In this document: piece by piece, positions 43,440 through 53,381 of the stretch | How positions within the stretch are numbered: position 1 is the first letter of the stretch | Layout: each line of letters starts with the position of its first letter | NCBI RefSeq assembly: GCF_011355085.1 | Contig: NZ_VXCP01000057.1 | Location: forward strand, 1 to 64,000 | Source: Pseudomonas akapageensis | GTDB lineage: Bacteria; Pseudomonadota; Gammaproteobacteria; Pseudomonadales; Pseudomonadaceae | Direction: 5' to 3' | Length of the DNA: 64,000 nucleotides | The notes under the pieces: generated by a model | Database searches by the model: none | What the model was told of the DNA's origin: nothing | The model's input: the letters and a program-made list of their open reading frames with translations, nothing else | Translations under genes and position numbers: made by a program

Positions 43440-43946
43440 TCACCGTGGCCGGAAGGTTCGCGCCAGCAGCGCATCCAGGCTCAGTTTGCCCGGCCCCTGG
43501 AGCAGCAGCGGCAGAAGCGCGGCGAGGTAGATCGCAGGCAGCTTGAAGTTGCCGTAGCCCTTGTTGCTGATGGAATAGCCCTGGGCGAGTTCGCTCAAGG
43601 TCGACCAATCGGCAGGCCAGTGAACGGCGGCGGTTGCGACTACGGTGACCACCATCAGAATCAACGCCGACAGACGCGTCCCCAATCCCAGCAGCAGGGC
43701 CGCGGCACAGAGCAGTTCTGCCCACAGGGAGAGTTCCCAGTTCAGCGCAGCCGGAACATGGTTGAACGGAAACGGGAAGGCGGCCTGGATGTCGGCAAAC
43801 CAGTTTACACCAAGCCACTTCTCCCGCCCGGATTCGAAAAACTCCCAGGCCAGGAAAATGCGCAGGCTGATGGGCCCGAACCACGCGCCAGCGCGCTCTA
43901 CGTGATTCCGTAACACGGTCAACGCCGATGAAAGGTTGGCTTGCAT
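43440..43946 (-). CDS. DoxX-family membrane protein (HvfD/GigC-like)
   Basis: The protein has 168 residues and four hydrophobic segments; the DoxX signature falls in LRIFLAWEFFESGREKWLG. ATG 43946 is preferred since GTGGAG lies just upstream; the track frame begins 15 nt earlier with GTG. In other bacteria DoxX proteins of this group accompany DUF692 and DUF2063. Here it is 7 kb away, but carries the same operator module, which ties it to the MNIO operon. Confidence 0.87.
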   Translation of the reverse strand: MQANLSSALTVLRNHVERAGAWFGPISLRIFLAWEFFESGREKWLGVNWFADIQAAFPFPFNHVPAALNWELSLWAELLCAAALLLGLGTRLSALILMVVTVVATAAVHWPADWSTLSELAQGYSISNKGYGNFKLPAIYLAALLPLLLQGPGKLSLDALLARTFRPR

Positions 43947-44015
43947 TGGTTTGATCTCCACATGTTTCGGTCAGCCAGCGGATGTGCCGACCTTTGTGCA
44001 GATTTCATCGCGCCG

Positions 44016-44095
44016 GTGTATCGGCTGTGTGTCGACGGAGGCCCGAACTGTTCGCAGGATGTGTCGCAGCGGCGGCCGTACACATTGTGATACTC
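44016..44095 (-). promoter_or_regulatory. Five-heptamer operator module 4 (minus strand)
   Basis: On the minus strand: GAGTATC (44095-44089), GTGTACG, GACACAT, GACACAC and GATACAC (ending 44016), at offsets 0, 12, 30, 62 and 73. It lies 70 bp upstream of the DoxX start and faces the DoxX/GST operon. Confidence 0.8.
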
Positions 44096-44111
44096 AGTCA
44101 AGGGAGTAACC

Positions 44112-44147
44112 ATGGAGGAATATGGCATTTCGGCCAATCTTGGCTAA
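44112..44147 (+). CDS. Possible 11-residue leader peptide upstream of fdnG
   Basis: ATG 44112 opens MEEYGISANLG and a stop. AGGGAG lies 6 nt before it, a stronger site than many real genes have. It ends 94 nt before fdnG. It could be a translated leader with a regulatory role, or only chance. Too short for coding evidence. Confidence 0.3.
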   Translation: MEEYGISANLG

Positions 44148-44241
44148 AGTATCAAGAGTCGGCGTGCATAACGCCGCAACCGTGATCGCCCACGAGAACC
44201 TGGCCATGGACCGGGTTCCTCCACCTGATCAGGAGTGCACG

Positions 44242-47200
44242 ATGGACCTCAACCGTCGTCAGTTCTTCAAGGTCGCTGCCATAGGCCTTGGCGGCTCCAG
44301 CCTGGCCGCGCTGGGCATGGCCCCCGCGCCAGCCTTCGCCGAGCAGATACGCCACTTCAAGCTGACCCACACCCACGAAACCCGCAATACCTGCCCGTAC
44401 TGCTCGGTAGGCTGCGGCTTGATCATGTACAGCCAGGGCGACACGGCCAAGAACGTCGCCCAGAACATCATCCACATCGAAGGCGACGCCGACCATCCGG
44501 TCAACCGCGGCACCCTGTGCCCCAAGGGCGCGGGCCTGCTGGACTTCATTCACAGCCCCAGCCGCCTGCAATACCCGCAGGTGCGCAAGCCGGGCAGCAG
44601 CGAATGGACGCGGGTCTCGTGGGATGAAGCGCTCGACCGCATCGCCGACCTGATGAAGGCCGACCGCGACGCCAATTTCATCGAGAAAAATGCCCAGGGC
44701 CAGACGGTCAACCGCTGGCTGTCGGTGGGCTTTCTCGCGGCTTCGGCGTCTTCCAACGAAGCCGGTTACATGACCCACAAGGTCGTTCGCAGTCTGGGCA
44801 TGCTGGGGTTCGATAACCAGGCACGTGTCTGACATGGCCCGACGGTGGCAAGTCTTGCCCCGACGTATGGCCGTGGAGCCATGACCAACCACTGGACCGA
44901 TATCGCCAACGCGAACCTGGTCCTGGTAATGGGCGGTAACGCCGCCGAAGCCCACCCGTGCGGCTTCAAATGGGTCACCGAAGCCAAGGCGCACAACAAG
45001 GCGCGTCTGATCGTGGTCGATCCGCGGTTCACCCGTACGGCCTCGGTGGCAGACTATTACGCACCGATCCGCACCGGTACCGACATCGCCTTCATGGGCG
45101 GCCTGATCAATTACCTGCTCACCGAAGACAAGATCCAGCACGAGTACGTGAAGAACTACACGGACGTGTCGTTTATCGTCAAGGCAAGCTTCGGCTTCGA
45201 GGACGGCCTGTTCACCGGGTACGACGCCAGCAAGCGCAGCTACACCGACAAGTCCAGCTGGGGCTATGAAATCGGCGAAGACGGCTTTGCCAGGGTCGAC
45301 CCGACCCTGCAGGACCCACGCTGCGTCTATCAGCTGATGAAGCAGCACTACAGCCGCTACACACCGGAGCTGGCCAGTCAGATCTGCGGCATGCCGCAAG
45401 ACAGCATGAAGAAGATCTGGGAAGAGATCGCCACGTGCTCGGCACCGGGCAAGACCATGACGATCCTCTATGCCCTGGGCTGGACTCAGCACTCGATCGG
45501 TTCGCAGATGATCCGCAGCGCGGCCATGGTGCAGTTGCTGCTGGGCAACGTCGGCATGCCGGGCGGGGGCGTCAATGCCCTGCGCGGACACTCCAACATC
45601 CAGGGTCTGACCGACCTTGGGCTGCTGTCGAACCTGCTGCCGGGCTACCTGACCCTGCCGGGCGACGCCGAGCAGGACTACGACGCCTACATTGCCAAGC
45701 GTTCGCCCAAGCCGCTGCGGCCCGGGCAGTTGTCCTACTGGCAGAACTACGGCAAGTTCCATGTCAGCCTGATGAAGGCCTGGTACGGCGCCAACGCCAC
45801 GGCGGAAAACCACTGGGGCTACGACTGGTTGCCCAAGCTCGACATTCCTGGCTACGACATCCTCAAAGTGTTCGACATGATGAGCCAGGGCAAGGTCAAC
45901 GGCTACGTCTGCCAGGGCTTCAACCCCATTGCCGCCTTGCCCGACAAGAACCGCGTGATGGCCTCGCTGGCCAAGCTCAAGTGGCTGGTGGTGATGGACC
46001 CGCTGGCCACCGAAACCTCGGAGTTCTGGCGCAATGTCGGGCCTTACAATGACGTGCAAACGGCCAATATCCAGACCGAAGTCATCCGCCTGCCCACCAC
46101 CTGCTTTGCCGAAGAGGACGGCTCCCTGGTCAACAGCGGCCGCTGGCTGCAATGGCACTGGAAGGGCGCCGACGGGCCAGGGCTTGCGCGCACCGACGTG
46201 AAGATCATGAGCGATCTGTTCATACGCCTGCGCAAGCGCTATCAAGCCGAAGGTGGCGCCTGGGCCGAGCCGATCCTCAAGCTCAGCTGGCCCTACAAGG
46301 TGCCCGACGATCCGACCCCGGAAGAGATCGCCAAGGAGTACAACGGTTATGCCGTTGCCGATGTCACCGACGCCACCGGCGCCGTGATCAAGGCCGGGCA
46401 GCAGCTCTCGGGGTTCGGCCAGCTCAAGGATGATGGCAGCACGGCCTCGGGCTGCTGGATCTTCTGCGGCAGCTGGACCGAGGCGGGCAACCAGATGGCC
46501 CGCCGCGACAACACCGACCCCTACGGCATGAAGCAGAACCTGGGGTGGGCCTGGGCCTGGCCGATGAACCGGCGCATCCTCTACAACCGTGCCTCGTCCG
46601 ACCCTGCCGGCAAGCCCTGGGATCCGAAAAAACGCCTGGTGTGGTGGAACGGCAAGGCCTGGGGCGGCACCGACGTGCCCGACTACAAGGCCGACGTGCC
46701 GCCGGAAGCGGGCATGAATCCGTTCATCATGAACGCCGAAGGGGTGGCGCGCTTCTTCGCCCGGGAATTGATGAACGAAGGCCCGTTCCCCGAGCATTAC
46801 GAGCCGTTCGAGACGCCGATCGGCATCAACCCGCTGCACCCCAACAACAAGAAGGCCACCAGCAATCCAGCCGGACGCGTCTTCGATTCGGTGTGGGACA
46901 CGCTCGGGCAGGCCAAAGAGTTCCCCTATGCCGCGACCAGCTACCGGCTGACCGAGCATTTCCACTTCTGGACCAAGCATTGCCCGATCAACGCTGTCCT
47001 GCAGCCGGAGCAGTTCGTCGAGATCGGCGAAGCCCTGGCCAAGGAGAAGGGGATCGCCGCCGGCGACCGGGTCCGGGTCAGTTGCAAGCGCGGGCATATC
47101 GAGGCGGTCGCGGTGGTGACCAAGCGCATCCGTCCGCTGCAGGTCAACAACCAGACCGTGCACCAGATCGGCATCCCGTTGCACTGGGGCTTTACCGGGG

Positions 47201-47307
47201 CCACCCGGCACGGCTACCTGACCAACACCCTGGTGCCGTTCCTCGGCGACGGTAACACCCAGACCCCGGAATCCAAGTCGTTCCTGGTCAACGTGGAGAA
47301 AATCTGA
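44242..47307 (+). CDS. fdnG: Formate dehydrogenase major subunit with selenocysteine
   Basis: The protein has 1021 residues, matching E. coli FdnG/FdoG. ATG 44242 follows AGGAG. It begins with a Tat signal (NRRQFFKVAAIGLGG), so it acts in the periplasm. A 4Fe-4S cluster is bound by CPYCSVGC and a later cysteine. Codon 197 (44830-44832) is TGA, in the context ARV-U-HGPTV, the exact place of the active-site selenocysteine in formate dehydrogenase-N, and the frame continues to 47307. It holds the molybdopterin site and oxidises formate to CO2. A naive caller would split it at 44832. Confidence 0.96.
44833..44875 (+). promoter_or_regulatory. SECIS hairpin of fdnG
   Basis: Directly after the UGA, CATGGCC pairs with GGCCGTG, and the apical stem GGCAAGTCTTGCC holds an AGUCU loop, like the bacterial SECIS in fdh genes. 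SelB would bind it to insert selenocysteine. Confidence 0.85.
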
Positions 47308-48257
47308 TGGCCAGCCAAGACATCATTGCCCGTTCGGCCACCACCACTCCATCACCGTCGGTGCGCGAGCAAGAGCAGGTGGCCAAACTGATCGACACCA
47401 CCAAGTGCATCGGCTGCAAGGCCTGCCAGGTGGCCTGTGCGGAATGGAACGAGCTGCGCGACGAGGTGGGCCACAACCACGGCACCTACGACAATCCGGC
47501 CGACCTCAGCAGCGAAACCTGGACGCTGATGCGCTTCACCGAGTATGAAAACGACGCGGGCAACCTGGAGTGGCTGATCCGCAAGGACGGCTGCATGCAC
47601 TGCGACGACCCCGGCTGCCTGAAGGCCTGCCCCAGCCCCGGAGCGATCATCAAGCATGCCAACGGCATCGTCGATTTCAATCAGGACCACTGTATCGGCT
47701 GCGGCTATTGCATCACGGGGTGTCCGTTCAATATCCCGCGTATCTCCCAGAAAGACCACAAGGCCTACAAGTGCACGCTGTGCTCGGACCGCGTGGCGGT
47801 GGGTCTGGAACCGGCCTGCGTCAAGACCTGCCCGACCGGGGCCATCGTGTTCGGCAGCAAGGAGGACATGAAAGAACACGCCGCCGAGCGTATTGTCGAC
47901 CTCCAGTCCCGCGGCTTCGAGCACGCCGGGCTGTACGACCCCGACGGGGTTGGCGGTACCCATGTGATGTACGTGCTGCACCACGCCGACAAGCCCTCGC
48001 TGTACGCCGGCCTGCCGGATCAACCGGTGATCAGCCCGCTGGTGGGGCTGTGGAAGGGCGTGAGCAAGCCCCTGGCGCTGCTGGCCATGGGCGCGGCGGT
48101 GCTGGCCGGGTTCTTCCATTACGTGCGCATTGGCCCGAACCGGGTCGAGGAGGACGAACACCCGTCGGCGCCGGACACCAGCGTGCATGAAGTCGACCCG
48201 GCGGTGCATGTCTATGACCCGCACAAACCCGGGCCACAGGGGGATCAGCGGCCATGA
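47307..48257 (+). CDS. fdnH: Formate dehydrogenase iron-sulfur subunit
   Basis: The protein has 316 residues with four cysteine clusters for four 4Fe-4S centres: CIGCKACQVAC, CMHCDDPGCLKAC, CIGCGYCITGC and CTLCSDR/CVKTC. A membrane helix near 255-275 (LALLAMGAAVLAGFFHY) anchors it in the inner membrane. It passes electrons from FdnG to the cytochrome subunit. It shares one base with the fdnG stop and overlaps fdnI by 4 nt. Confidence 0.95.
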   Translation: MASQDIIARSATTTPSPSVREQEQVAKLIDTTKCIGCKACQVACAEWNELRDEVGHNHGTYDNPADLSSETWTLMRFTEYENDAGNLEWLIRKDGCMHCDDPGCLKACPSPGAIIKHANGIVDFNQDHCIGCGYCITGCPFNIPRISQKDHKAYKCTLCSDRVAVGLEPACVKTCPTGAIVFGSKEDMKEHAAERIVDLQSRGFEHAGLYDPDGVGGTHVMYVLHHADKPSLYAGLPDQPVISPLVGLWKGVSKPLALLAMGAAVLAGFFHYVRIGPNRVEEDEHPSAPDTSVHEVDPAVHVYDPHKPGPQGDQRP

Positions 48258-48907
48258 GCAACAAGACGATTTTGCGCTACACCGCCAACCAGCGCACCAA
48301 CCACTGGCTGGTGGCAATTCTGTTCATCTGCGCGGCCCTGTCGGGGCTGGCCCTGTTCCACCCGGCGCTGTTCTGGCTCAGCCATCTGTTCGGCGGCGGG
48401 CCGTGGACGCGCATCCTGCATCCCTTCATGGGCGTGCTGATGTTCGTGTTCTTCCTGGGGCTGGTGATCAGCTTCTGGCGGGCGAACTTTTTTATCGCCA
48501 ACGACCGCGTGTGGCTCAGGCGCATTGACCGGGTGATGCGCAACGAGGAGGAGAGCGTGCCCCCGGTGGGCAAGTACAATGCGGGGCAGAAGCTGCTGTT
48601 CTGGACACTGCTGGCCTGCATGCTGGTGCTGTTGCTCAGCGGTCTGGTGATCTGGCGGGTGTATTTCAGCCACTACTTCGGTATCTCGTCCATTCGCCTG
48701 GCGAGCCTGTTGCACGCCCTGGCGGCGTTCGTGCTGGTGCTCTGCATCATCGTGCACATCTACGCCGGCATCTGGATCAAAGGCTCGGTCAGCGCCATGC
48801 TGCATGGCTGGGTCAGCCGGGCCTGGGCCAGGAAACACCACGAACTCTGGTACCGTGAGGTGACCCGCGACGAGACGCCTGCCAGCCGAGTGAGCAAAAA
48901 AGGATGA
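48254..48907 (+). CDS. fdnI: Formate dehydrogenase cytochrome b556 subunit
   Basis: The protein has 217 residues with four membrane helices. Histidines at NHW, HPF, ALLHALAAF and IVHIYAG are in place for two b-type hemes. It carries electrons to the quinone pool. The gene follows fdnH by a 4-nt overlap. Confidence 0.94.
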   Translation: MSNKTILRYTANQRTNHWLVAILFICAALSGLALFHPALFWLSHLFGGGPWTRILHPFMGVLMFVFFLGLVISFWRANFFIANDRVWLRRIDRVMRNEEESVPPVGKYNAGQKLLFWTLLACMLVLLLSGLVIWRVYFSHYFGISSIRLASLLHALAAFVLVLCIIVHIYAGIWIKGSVSAMLHGWVSRAWARKHHELWYREVTRDETPASRVSKKG

Positions 48908-48911
48908 TGCC

Positions 48912-49838
48912 TTGAGCCTGATACTGGAGCCCGGACAAATCGAGGCGTCGGCGAGCACGCCGCCGTTCCTGCGCTTGCCGCCGCATAATCTATTTGCCTT
49001 GCGTGCCATGCGCCTTGAACAGTTGGCAGGCGGCCACCCGCTGGCCGACTATCTGCATCTGATTGCCAGCCTTTGTCACGTGCAGCAGAGCCTGCTTGAC
49101 CAACCGCCGCCGGTTGCCAGCCCGGACCAGGGCCGCCTGGCTTTGTGTCAGGAGCATGGCTTGCCGCCATTGGCTGCCGACAGCCTGGTCCGTGAGGACG
49201 ACTGGCTGCTGTTTCTCGATGCCTTGTTGCAGCGCTATCAGGCACCGGCCCAACCCGAAGTGCAAAAGGCAGTGGCTACCCTGGGCGGTGCCAATGCCGG
49301 GCAGCGCAAGGTCTGGGCCATTGCCTTGCTCAGCGGCCAATATGCCGGGTTGCCGGCAGCGCTGGTGCCGTTCCTCGGCGCCGCCTTGCAGGCGGCCTGG
49401 AGTCACTGGTTGCTGAGCCTGCCAGGCGCCGAACTCAAGCCGTGTGACAGCCTTGGCCAGTGTCCGGCCTGCGGCTCGCCGGCCATGGCCGGGGTGATCC
49501 ACCAGCGCGGCCGGTACAACGGGCTGCGTTATCTGGTGTGCTCTCTGTGTGCCTGTGAATGGCATGTGGTGCGGGTCAAATGCATCCAGTGCGAATCAAG
49601 CAAGGGTCTGCGCTACGTCAGCTTCGATGACGACCGCCACAGCGCCGAGCAGGCGCCGTTGCGGGCGGAAGTCTGCCCTGGCTGCAACAGCTACCTGAAA
49701 CTGCTCTACCTGGAAAACGACGCCGAGGCCGAAGCCCTTTCGGCGGACCTGGCCAGTCTGGCCCTGGACCTGCGCCTGGACATGGAAGGCTACCAGCGCC
49801 TGGCGCCGAATCTGATGCTGGCGCCTGGGGGAGATTGA
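48912..49838 (+). CDS. fdhE: Formate dehydrogenase accessory protein FdhE
   Basis: The protein has 308 residues. TTG 48912 is chosen because AAAGGA lies before it and no ATG is in place. Four CxxC zinc motifs are visible: CPAC, CSLC, CIQC and CPGC, in the arrangement of FdhE (rubredoxin-like). FdhE is needed for formate dehydrogenase activity in the cytoplasm. Last of the enzyme genes, followed by selA. Confidence 0.92.
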   Translation: MSLILEPGQIEASASTPPFLRLPPHNLFALRAMRLEQLAGGHPLADYLHLIASLCHVQQSLLDQPPPVASPDQGRLALCQEHGLPPLAADSLVREDDWLLFLDALLQRYQAPAQPEVQKAVATLGGANAGQRKVWAIALLSGQYAGLPAALVPFLGAALQAAWSHWLLSLPGAELKPCDSLGQCPACGSPAMAGVIHQRGRYNGLRYLVCSLCACEWHVVRVKCIQCESSKGLRYVSFDDDRHSAEQAPLRAEVCPGCNSYLKLLYLENDAEAEALSADLASLALDLRLDMEGYQRLAPNLMLAPGGD

Positions 49839-49851
49839 CCAGCCTTGCAAG

Positions 49852-49868
49852 GGAAGGCTTTGCCTTCC
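49852..49868 (+). terminator. Hairpin between fdhE and selA
   Basis: GGAAGGC and GCCTTCC around TTT; no T-run follows. It may modestly reduce readthrough into selA. Confidence 0.4.
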
Positions 49869-49925
49869 ATTCGCTGGCAAGCCAAGCCAACTACAATCTC
49901 CTGCATACGACGCCGGAGTATTTCG

Positions 49926-51356
49926 ATGCCCCCCAATCCAGCCCATGCAATGGAGCACCTGCCCTCCATCGACAGCCTCCTGCGCAGCCCCGCCTGCCAG
50001 CCGCTGACCGACCGCTATGGCCGCGAAGCCGTGCTCGCCACCCTGCGGCAATTGCTCGACGACCTGCGCGAGCCCGCCCGGCTCGGCCAACTCGATTCTG
50101 CAGAACTCGGCACTGAAGTCCTGGCCGGCCGCGCCGGTGAACGCCTGGCCATTCAACACGCCAGCCGCGTGCGGCGGGTGTTCAACCTCACCGGCACGGT
50201 GTTGCACACCAACCTGGGGCGGGCGCTGTTGCCGCAAGAGGCCATCGAGGCGGTAGAGAACGCCGCCCGCTACCCACTCAACCTGGAATTCGACCTGGTC
50301 AGCGGCAAGCGTGGCGACCGCGACGATCTGATCGAAGGCCTGATCCGCGAGCTGACCGGCGCCGAGGCAGTAACGGTGGTCAACAACAATGCCGCAGCCG
50401 TGTTGCTGGCGCTCAACAGCCTGGGCGCGCGCAAGGAGGGCATCATCTCCCGGGGTGAGTTGATCGAAATCGGCGGCGCCTTTCGCATTCCCGATATCAT
50501 GGCCCGGGCCGGGGTCAGGCTGCATGAGGTGGGCACCACCAACCGCACCCATGCCCGCGACTACGAAACTGCCATCGGACCGCGCAGCGGTCTGCTGATG
50601 CGTGTGCACACCAGCAACTACAGCATCCAGGGCTTCACCGCCCAGGTGCCGACCGCGGAACTTGCGCAACTGGCGCATCGCCACGGCTTGCCGCTGCTTG
50701 AAGACCTGGGCAGTGGCAGCCTGCTGGACCTGACCCGCTGGGGCCTGCCTGCTGAACCCACGGTGCGCCAGGCCTTGCTCGACGGTGCCGATATCGTCAC
50801 CTTCAGCGGCGACAAGTTGCTCGGCGGGCCACAAGCCGGCTTGATCGTCGGCCGCAAGGCGTTGATTGCGAAGATCAAGAAAAACCCGCTCAAGCGTGCC
50901 CTGCGGGTGGACAAACTGACCCTTGCCGCCCTCGAAGCCGTGCTGAACCTGTACCGCGACCCCGATCGACTGGCCGAACGCTTGCCCAGCCTGCGCCTGC
51001 TGACCCGGCCACAGGCCGACATCCTGGCCCAGGCCGAACGCCTGCGCCCGCAGTTGGCAACGGTGCTGGGCCAGGCCTGGAGTGTGGCGGCACTGCCGGC
51101 ACTGGGCATGATTGGCAGCGGCAGCCAACCGGTGGCGCGACTGCCCAGTGCTGCCCTGTGTGTGCGCCCATTGGTGCCGAAACGCCTGCGCGGACGGCAA
51201 TTACTTGGCCTGGAGTTGGCTTTGCGATCCTTGCCCATCCCGGTGCTCGGACGTATCGACGACGATGCCCTGTGGCTCGACCTGCGCCAACTGGACGACG
51301 AGGCCGTCTGGCTTGCGCAACTGGGCCAGTTGCAAGGGGAGGGCTCGCAAGGGTGA
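49926..51356 (+). CDS. selA: L-seryl-tRNA(Sec) selenium transferase SelA
   Basis: The protein has 476 residues. It is a PLP enzyme with the lysine at 297 in FSGDKLLGGPQAGLI. NLTGTVLHTNLGRALL and VNNNAAAVLL are further marks. It converts seryl-tRNA-Sec to selenocysteinyl-tRNA using selenophosphate (selD is not in the window). GGAG precedes the ATG at 49926. It overlaps selB by 4 nt. Confidence 0.95.
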   Translation: MPPNPAHAMEHLPSIDSLLRSPACQPLTDRYGREAVLATLRQLLDDLREPARLGQLDSAELGTEVLAGRAGERLAIQHASRVRRVFNLTGTVLHTNLGRALLPQEAIEAVENAARYPLNLEFDLVSGKRGDRDDLIEGLIRELTGAEAVTVVNNNAAAVLLALNSLGARKEGIISRGELIEIGGAFRIPDIMARAGVRLHEVGTTNRTHARDYETAIGPRSGLLMRVHTSNYSIQGFTAQVPTAELAQLAHRHGLPLLEDLGSGSLLDLTRWGLPAEPTVRQALLDGADIVTFSGDKLLGGPQAGLIVGRKALIAKIKKNPLKRALRVDKLTLAALEAVLNLYRDPDRLAERLPSLRLLTRPQADILAQAERLRPQLATVLGQAWSVAALPALGMIGSGSQPVARLPSAALCVRPLVPKRLRGRQLLGLELALRSLPIPVLGRIDDDALWLDLRQLDDEAVWLAQLGQLQGEGSQG

Positions 51357-53272
51357 TCGTCGGCACTGCAGGGCACATCGACCATGGCAAGACCGCCTTG
51401 CTGCAAGCCTTGACCGGCCAGGCTGGCGACCGCCGCCGCGAGGAGCGCGAGCGCGGCATCACCATCGACCTGGGTTATCTCTATGCTGCTCTGGAGCCGG
51501 GAGCGCCGTTGACCGGTTTTATCGATGTACCCGGCCATGAGCGTTTCATCCACAATATGCTCGCCGGCGCCCAGGGCATCGACGTGGTGCTGCTGGTGGT
51601 GGCCGCCGATGACGGCGTGATGCCCCAGACCCGCGAGCACCTGGCGATTGTCGAGCTGCTCGGCATCCCCCGGGCATTAGTGGCGATCAGTAAATGCGAT
51701 CGGGTTGAACCGGGCCGGGTGCAGGCCGTGCAAGCTCAAGTCGAAGCTTTGCTCGCCGCCGGGCCGTATCGCGATGCCTTGCAGTTCCCGCTGTCGAGCG
51801 TGACCGGGGAGGGCGTCGAGGCCTTGCGCCAGGCGCTGCTGGCCGCCCAGGCCCAGGTCCGCCAGCGCAGTGCCAACTGCGGTTTTCGCCTGGCCATTGA
51901 CCGGGCCTTCAGCGTCGCCGGCGCCGGTATCGTGGTCACCGGGACCGCCCTGGCCGGGCAGGTGGCGGTGGGCGATACACTGCTGCTTGGTCAGTCCGGC
52001 AAGCCGGTGCGGGTACGTGGCCTGCATGCGCAGAACCAGGCCGCCGTCGAAGCCTGGGCCGGGCAGCGGGTGGCCCTGAACCTCAGTGCCGAACGCCTGG
52101 CCCTGGAGCAGATCCACAGGGGGGACTGGCTGCTCGCCGAGTGGCTGCACGCCCCCACCCAGCGCCTGGATATCGAGATGCAGTTGCTGCCTGGCGAGCC
52201 ACGTCCCTTCGAACATTTCAGCCCGGTGCACGTGCACCTGGGCACTCAGGATGTCACCGCGCGGGTCGCCTTGCTCGAGGGCAGCAGCCTGGCACCGGGC
52301 GGGCGCATGTTCGCGCAATTGTTGGTGAACGCTCCGCTGCAAGGGGTGCATGGCGACCGACTGGTACTGCGTGACCACAGTGCCCAGCGCACCCTGGGCG
52401 GGGGGCGGGTGCTAGACCCGTTCGCTCCGGCCCGCCAGCGCCGCCAGCCCGCGCGCCTGGCTCAGTTGCAAGCGCTGGCCGCGAGCGACAGCCTGGAGCA
52501 GGCCTTGCCCGCGCTGCTCGCCAGCACCGATACCGGCCTTGACCCGCAGCGCCTGGAGCGCCAGTTCAATCGGCTGCGCGCGACCTGGCGGTTACCCGAA
52601 GACGTACTGGTGGTTGCCACGCGTCAGGGGCCGTTGTTGTTCAGCAACACCCGTTGGCAGGCGCTCAAAGCGCCGTTGCTTGCGCAGTTGGCGCGCTTTC
52701 ATGAACTGGAGCCCGATCAGTTGGGGCCGGACCGGGACCGGCTTCGTCGGTTCGCGGCAACGCCCCTGGAGCGCCCGGCATTCGTCAGCCTGCTCGAAGA
52801 GTTGCTGGCCAGCGGCAGCATCAAAGCCAGCGGGCCATGGCTGCACCTGCCCGAGCACCAGGCACGCCTGAGTGATGAGGACGCGGCGCTGTGGCAGCAG
52901 TTGCAGCCGTTGTTGGAGCAGGGCAACTTCGATCCGCCCTGGGTGCGCGACCTGGCCAGCGCCACGGGTCGTGAAGAATCCGAGGTGCGCCTGCTGCTGC
53001 GCAAGCTGGCACGGCTGGGGCAGGTTCACCAGGTGGTGCGCGATCTGTTCTTTCTCGATGCCACGGTACATCGCCTGGCGGCTATGCTCATGCAACTGGC
53101 CGCCGACAACGAGAATATCCAGGCGGCTGCGTTTCGCGATAGCGTAGGCATAGGTCGTAAGCGCAGCATCCAGATTCTCGAGTTCTTCGACCGTATCGGA
53201 TTGACCCGGCGGCTTGGCGATCAGCGCCGCATCCGGCTCGACAATGCCCTGGCGCAACGCCCCACAGGCTGA
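51353..53272 (+). CDS. selB: Selenocysteine-specific elongation factor SelB
   Basis: The protein has 639 residues with GTG start 51353 overlapping selA. The G domain starts GTAGHIDHGKTALL (G1), with DVPGHERFI (G3) and SKCD (G4). Four winged-helix domains in the C-terminal part bind the SECIS hairpin. It brings selenocysteinyl-tRNA to the UGA in fdnG. It directly precedes selC. Confidence 0.95.
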   Translation: MIVGTAGHIDHGKTALLQALTGQAGDRRREERERGITIDLGYLYAALEPGAPLTGFIDVPGHERFIHNMLAGAQGIDVVLLVVAADDGVMPQTREHLAIVELLGIPRALVAISKCDRVEPGRVQAVQAQVEALLAAGPYRDALQFPLSSVTGEGVEALRQALLAAQAQVRQRSANCGFRLAIDRAFSVAGAGIVVTGTALAGQVAVGDTLLLGQSGKPVRVRGLHAQNQAAVEAWAGQRVALNLSAERLALEQIHRGDWLLAEWLHAPTQRLDIEMQLLPGEPRPFEHFSPVHVHLGTQDVTARVALLEGSSLAPGGRMFAQLLVNAPLQGVHGDRLVLRDHSAQRTLGGGRVLDPFAPARQRRQPARLAQLQALAASDSLEQALPALLASTDTGLDPQRLERQFNRLRATWRLPEDVLVVATRQGPLLFSNTRWQALKAPLLAQLARFHELEPDQLGPDRDRLRRFAATPLERPAFVSLLEELLASGSIKASGPWLHLPEHQARLSDEDAALWQQLQPLLEQGNFDPPWVRDLASATGREESEVRLLLRKLARLGQVHQVVRDLFFLDATVHRLAAMLMQLAADNENIQAAAFRDSVGIGRKRSIQILEFFDRIGLTRRLGDQRRIRLDNALAQRPTG

Positions 53273-53278
53273 TTTCAA

Positions 53279-53374
53279 GGAAGGCAATCGCGCCCGGTGG
53301 CGCGGCCGGGCTTCAAACCCGGTTGGGGACGGCAGCCGTTCCCGGGCAGGTTCGACTCCCGCTGCCTTCCGCCA
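53279..53374 (+). tRNA. selC: tRNA-Sec (anticodon TCA)
   Basis: An 8-bp acceptor stem (GGAAGGCA with TGCCTTCC), an extended variable arm, anticodon TCA at 53313-53315 and terminal GCCA identify selenocysteine tRNA. It lies 6 nt after selB. Confidence 0.95.
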
Positions 53375-53381
53375 CTTTTCG

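Noticed and set aside
44122..44241. Longer fdnG start at 44122
   Set aside because: It would place 40 residues before the Tat signal; ATG 44242 has its own AGGAG.
44122..44832. fdnG read as a 236-residue truncated protein or frameshift
   Set aside because: The TGA at 44830 is a selenocysteine codon with SECIS and a full sel system nearby.
44152..47211. 1019-residue open frame on the minus strand within fdnG
   Set aside because: Antisense shadow; fdnG on the plus strand is unmistakable.
49596..51200. 534-residue open frame on the minus strand
   Set aside because: Shadow of fdhE and selA.
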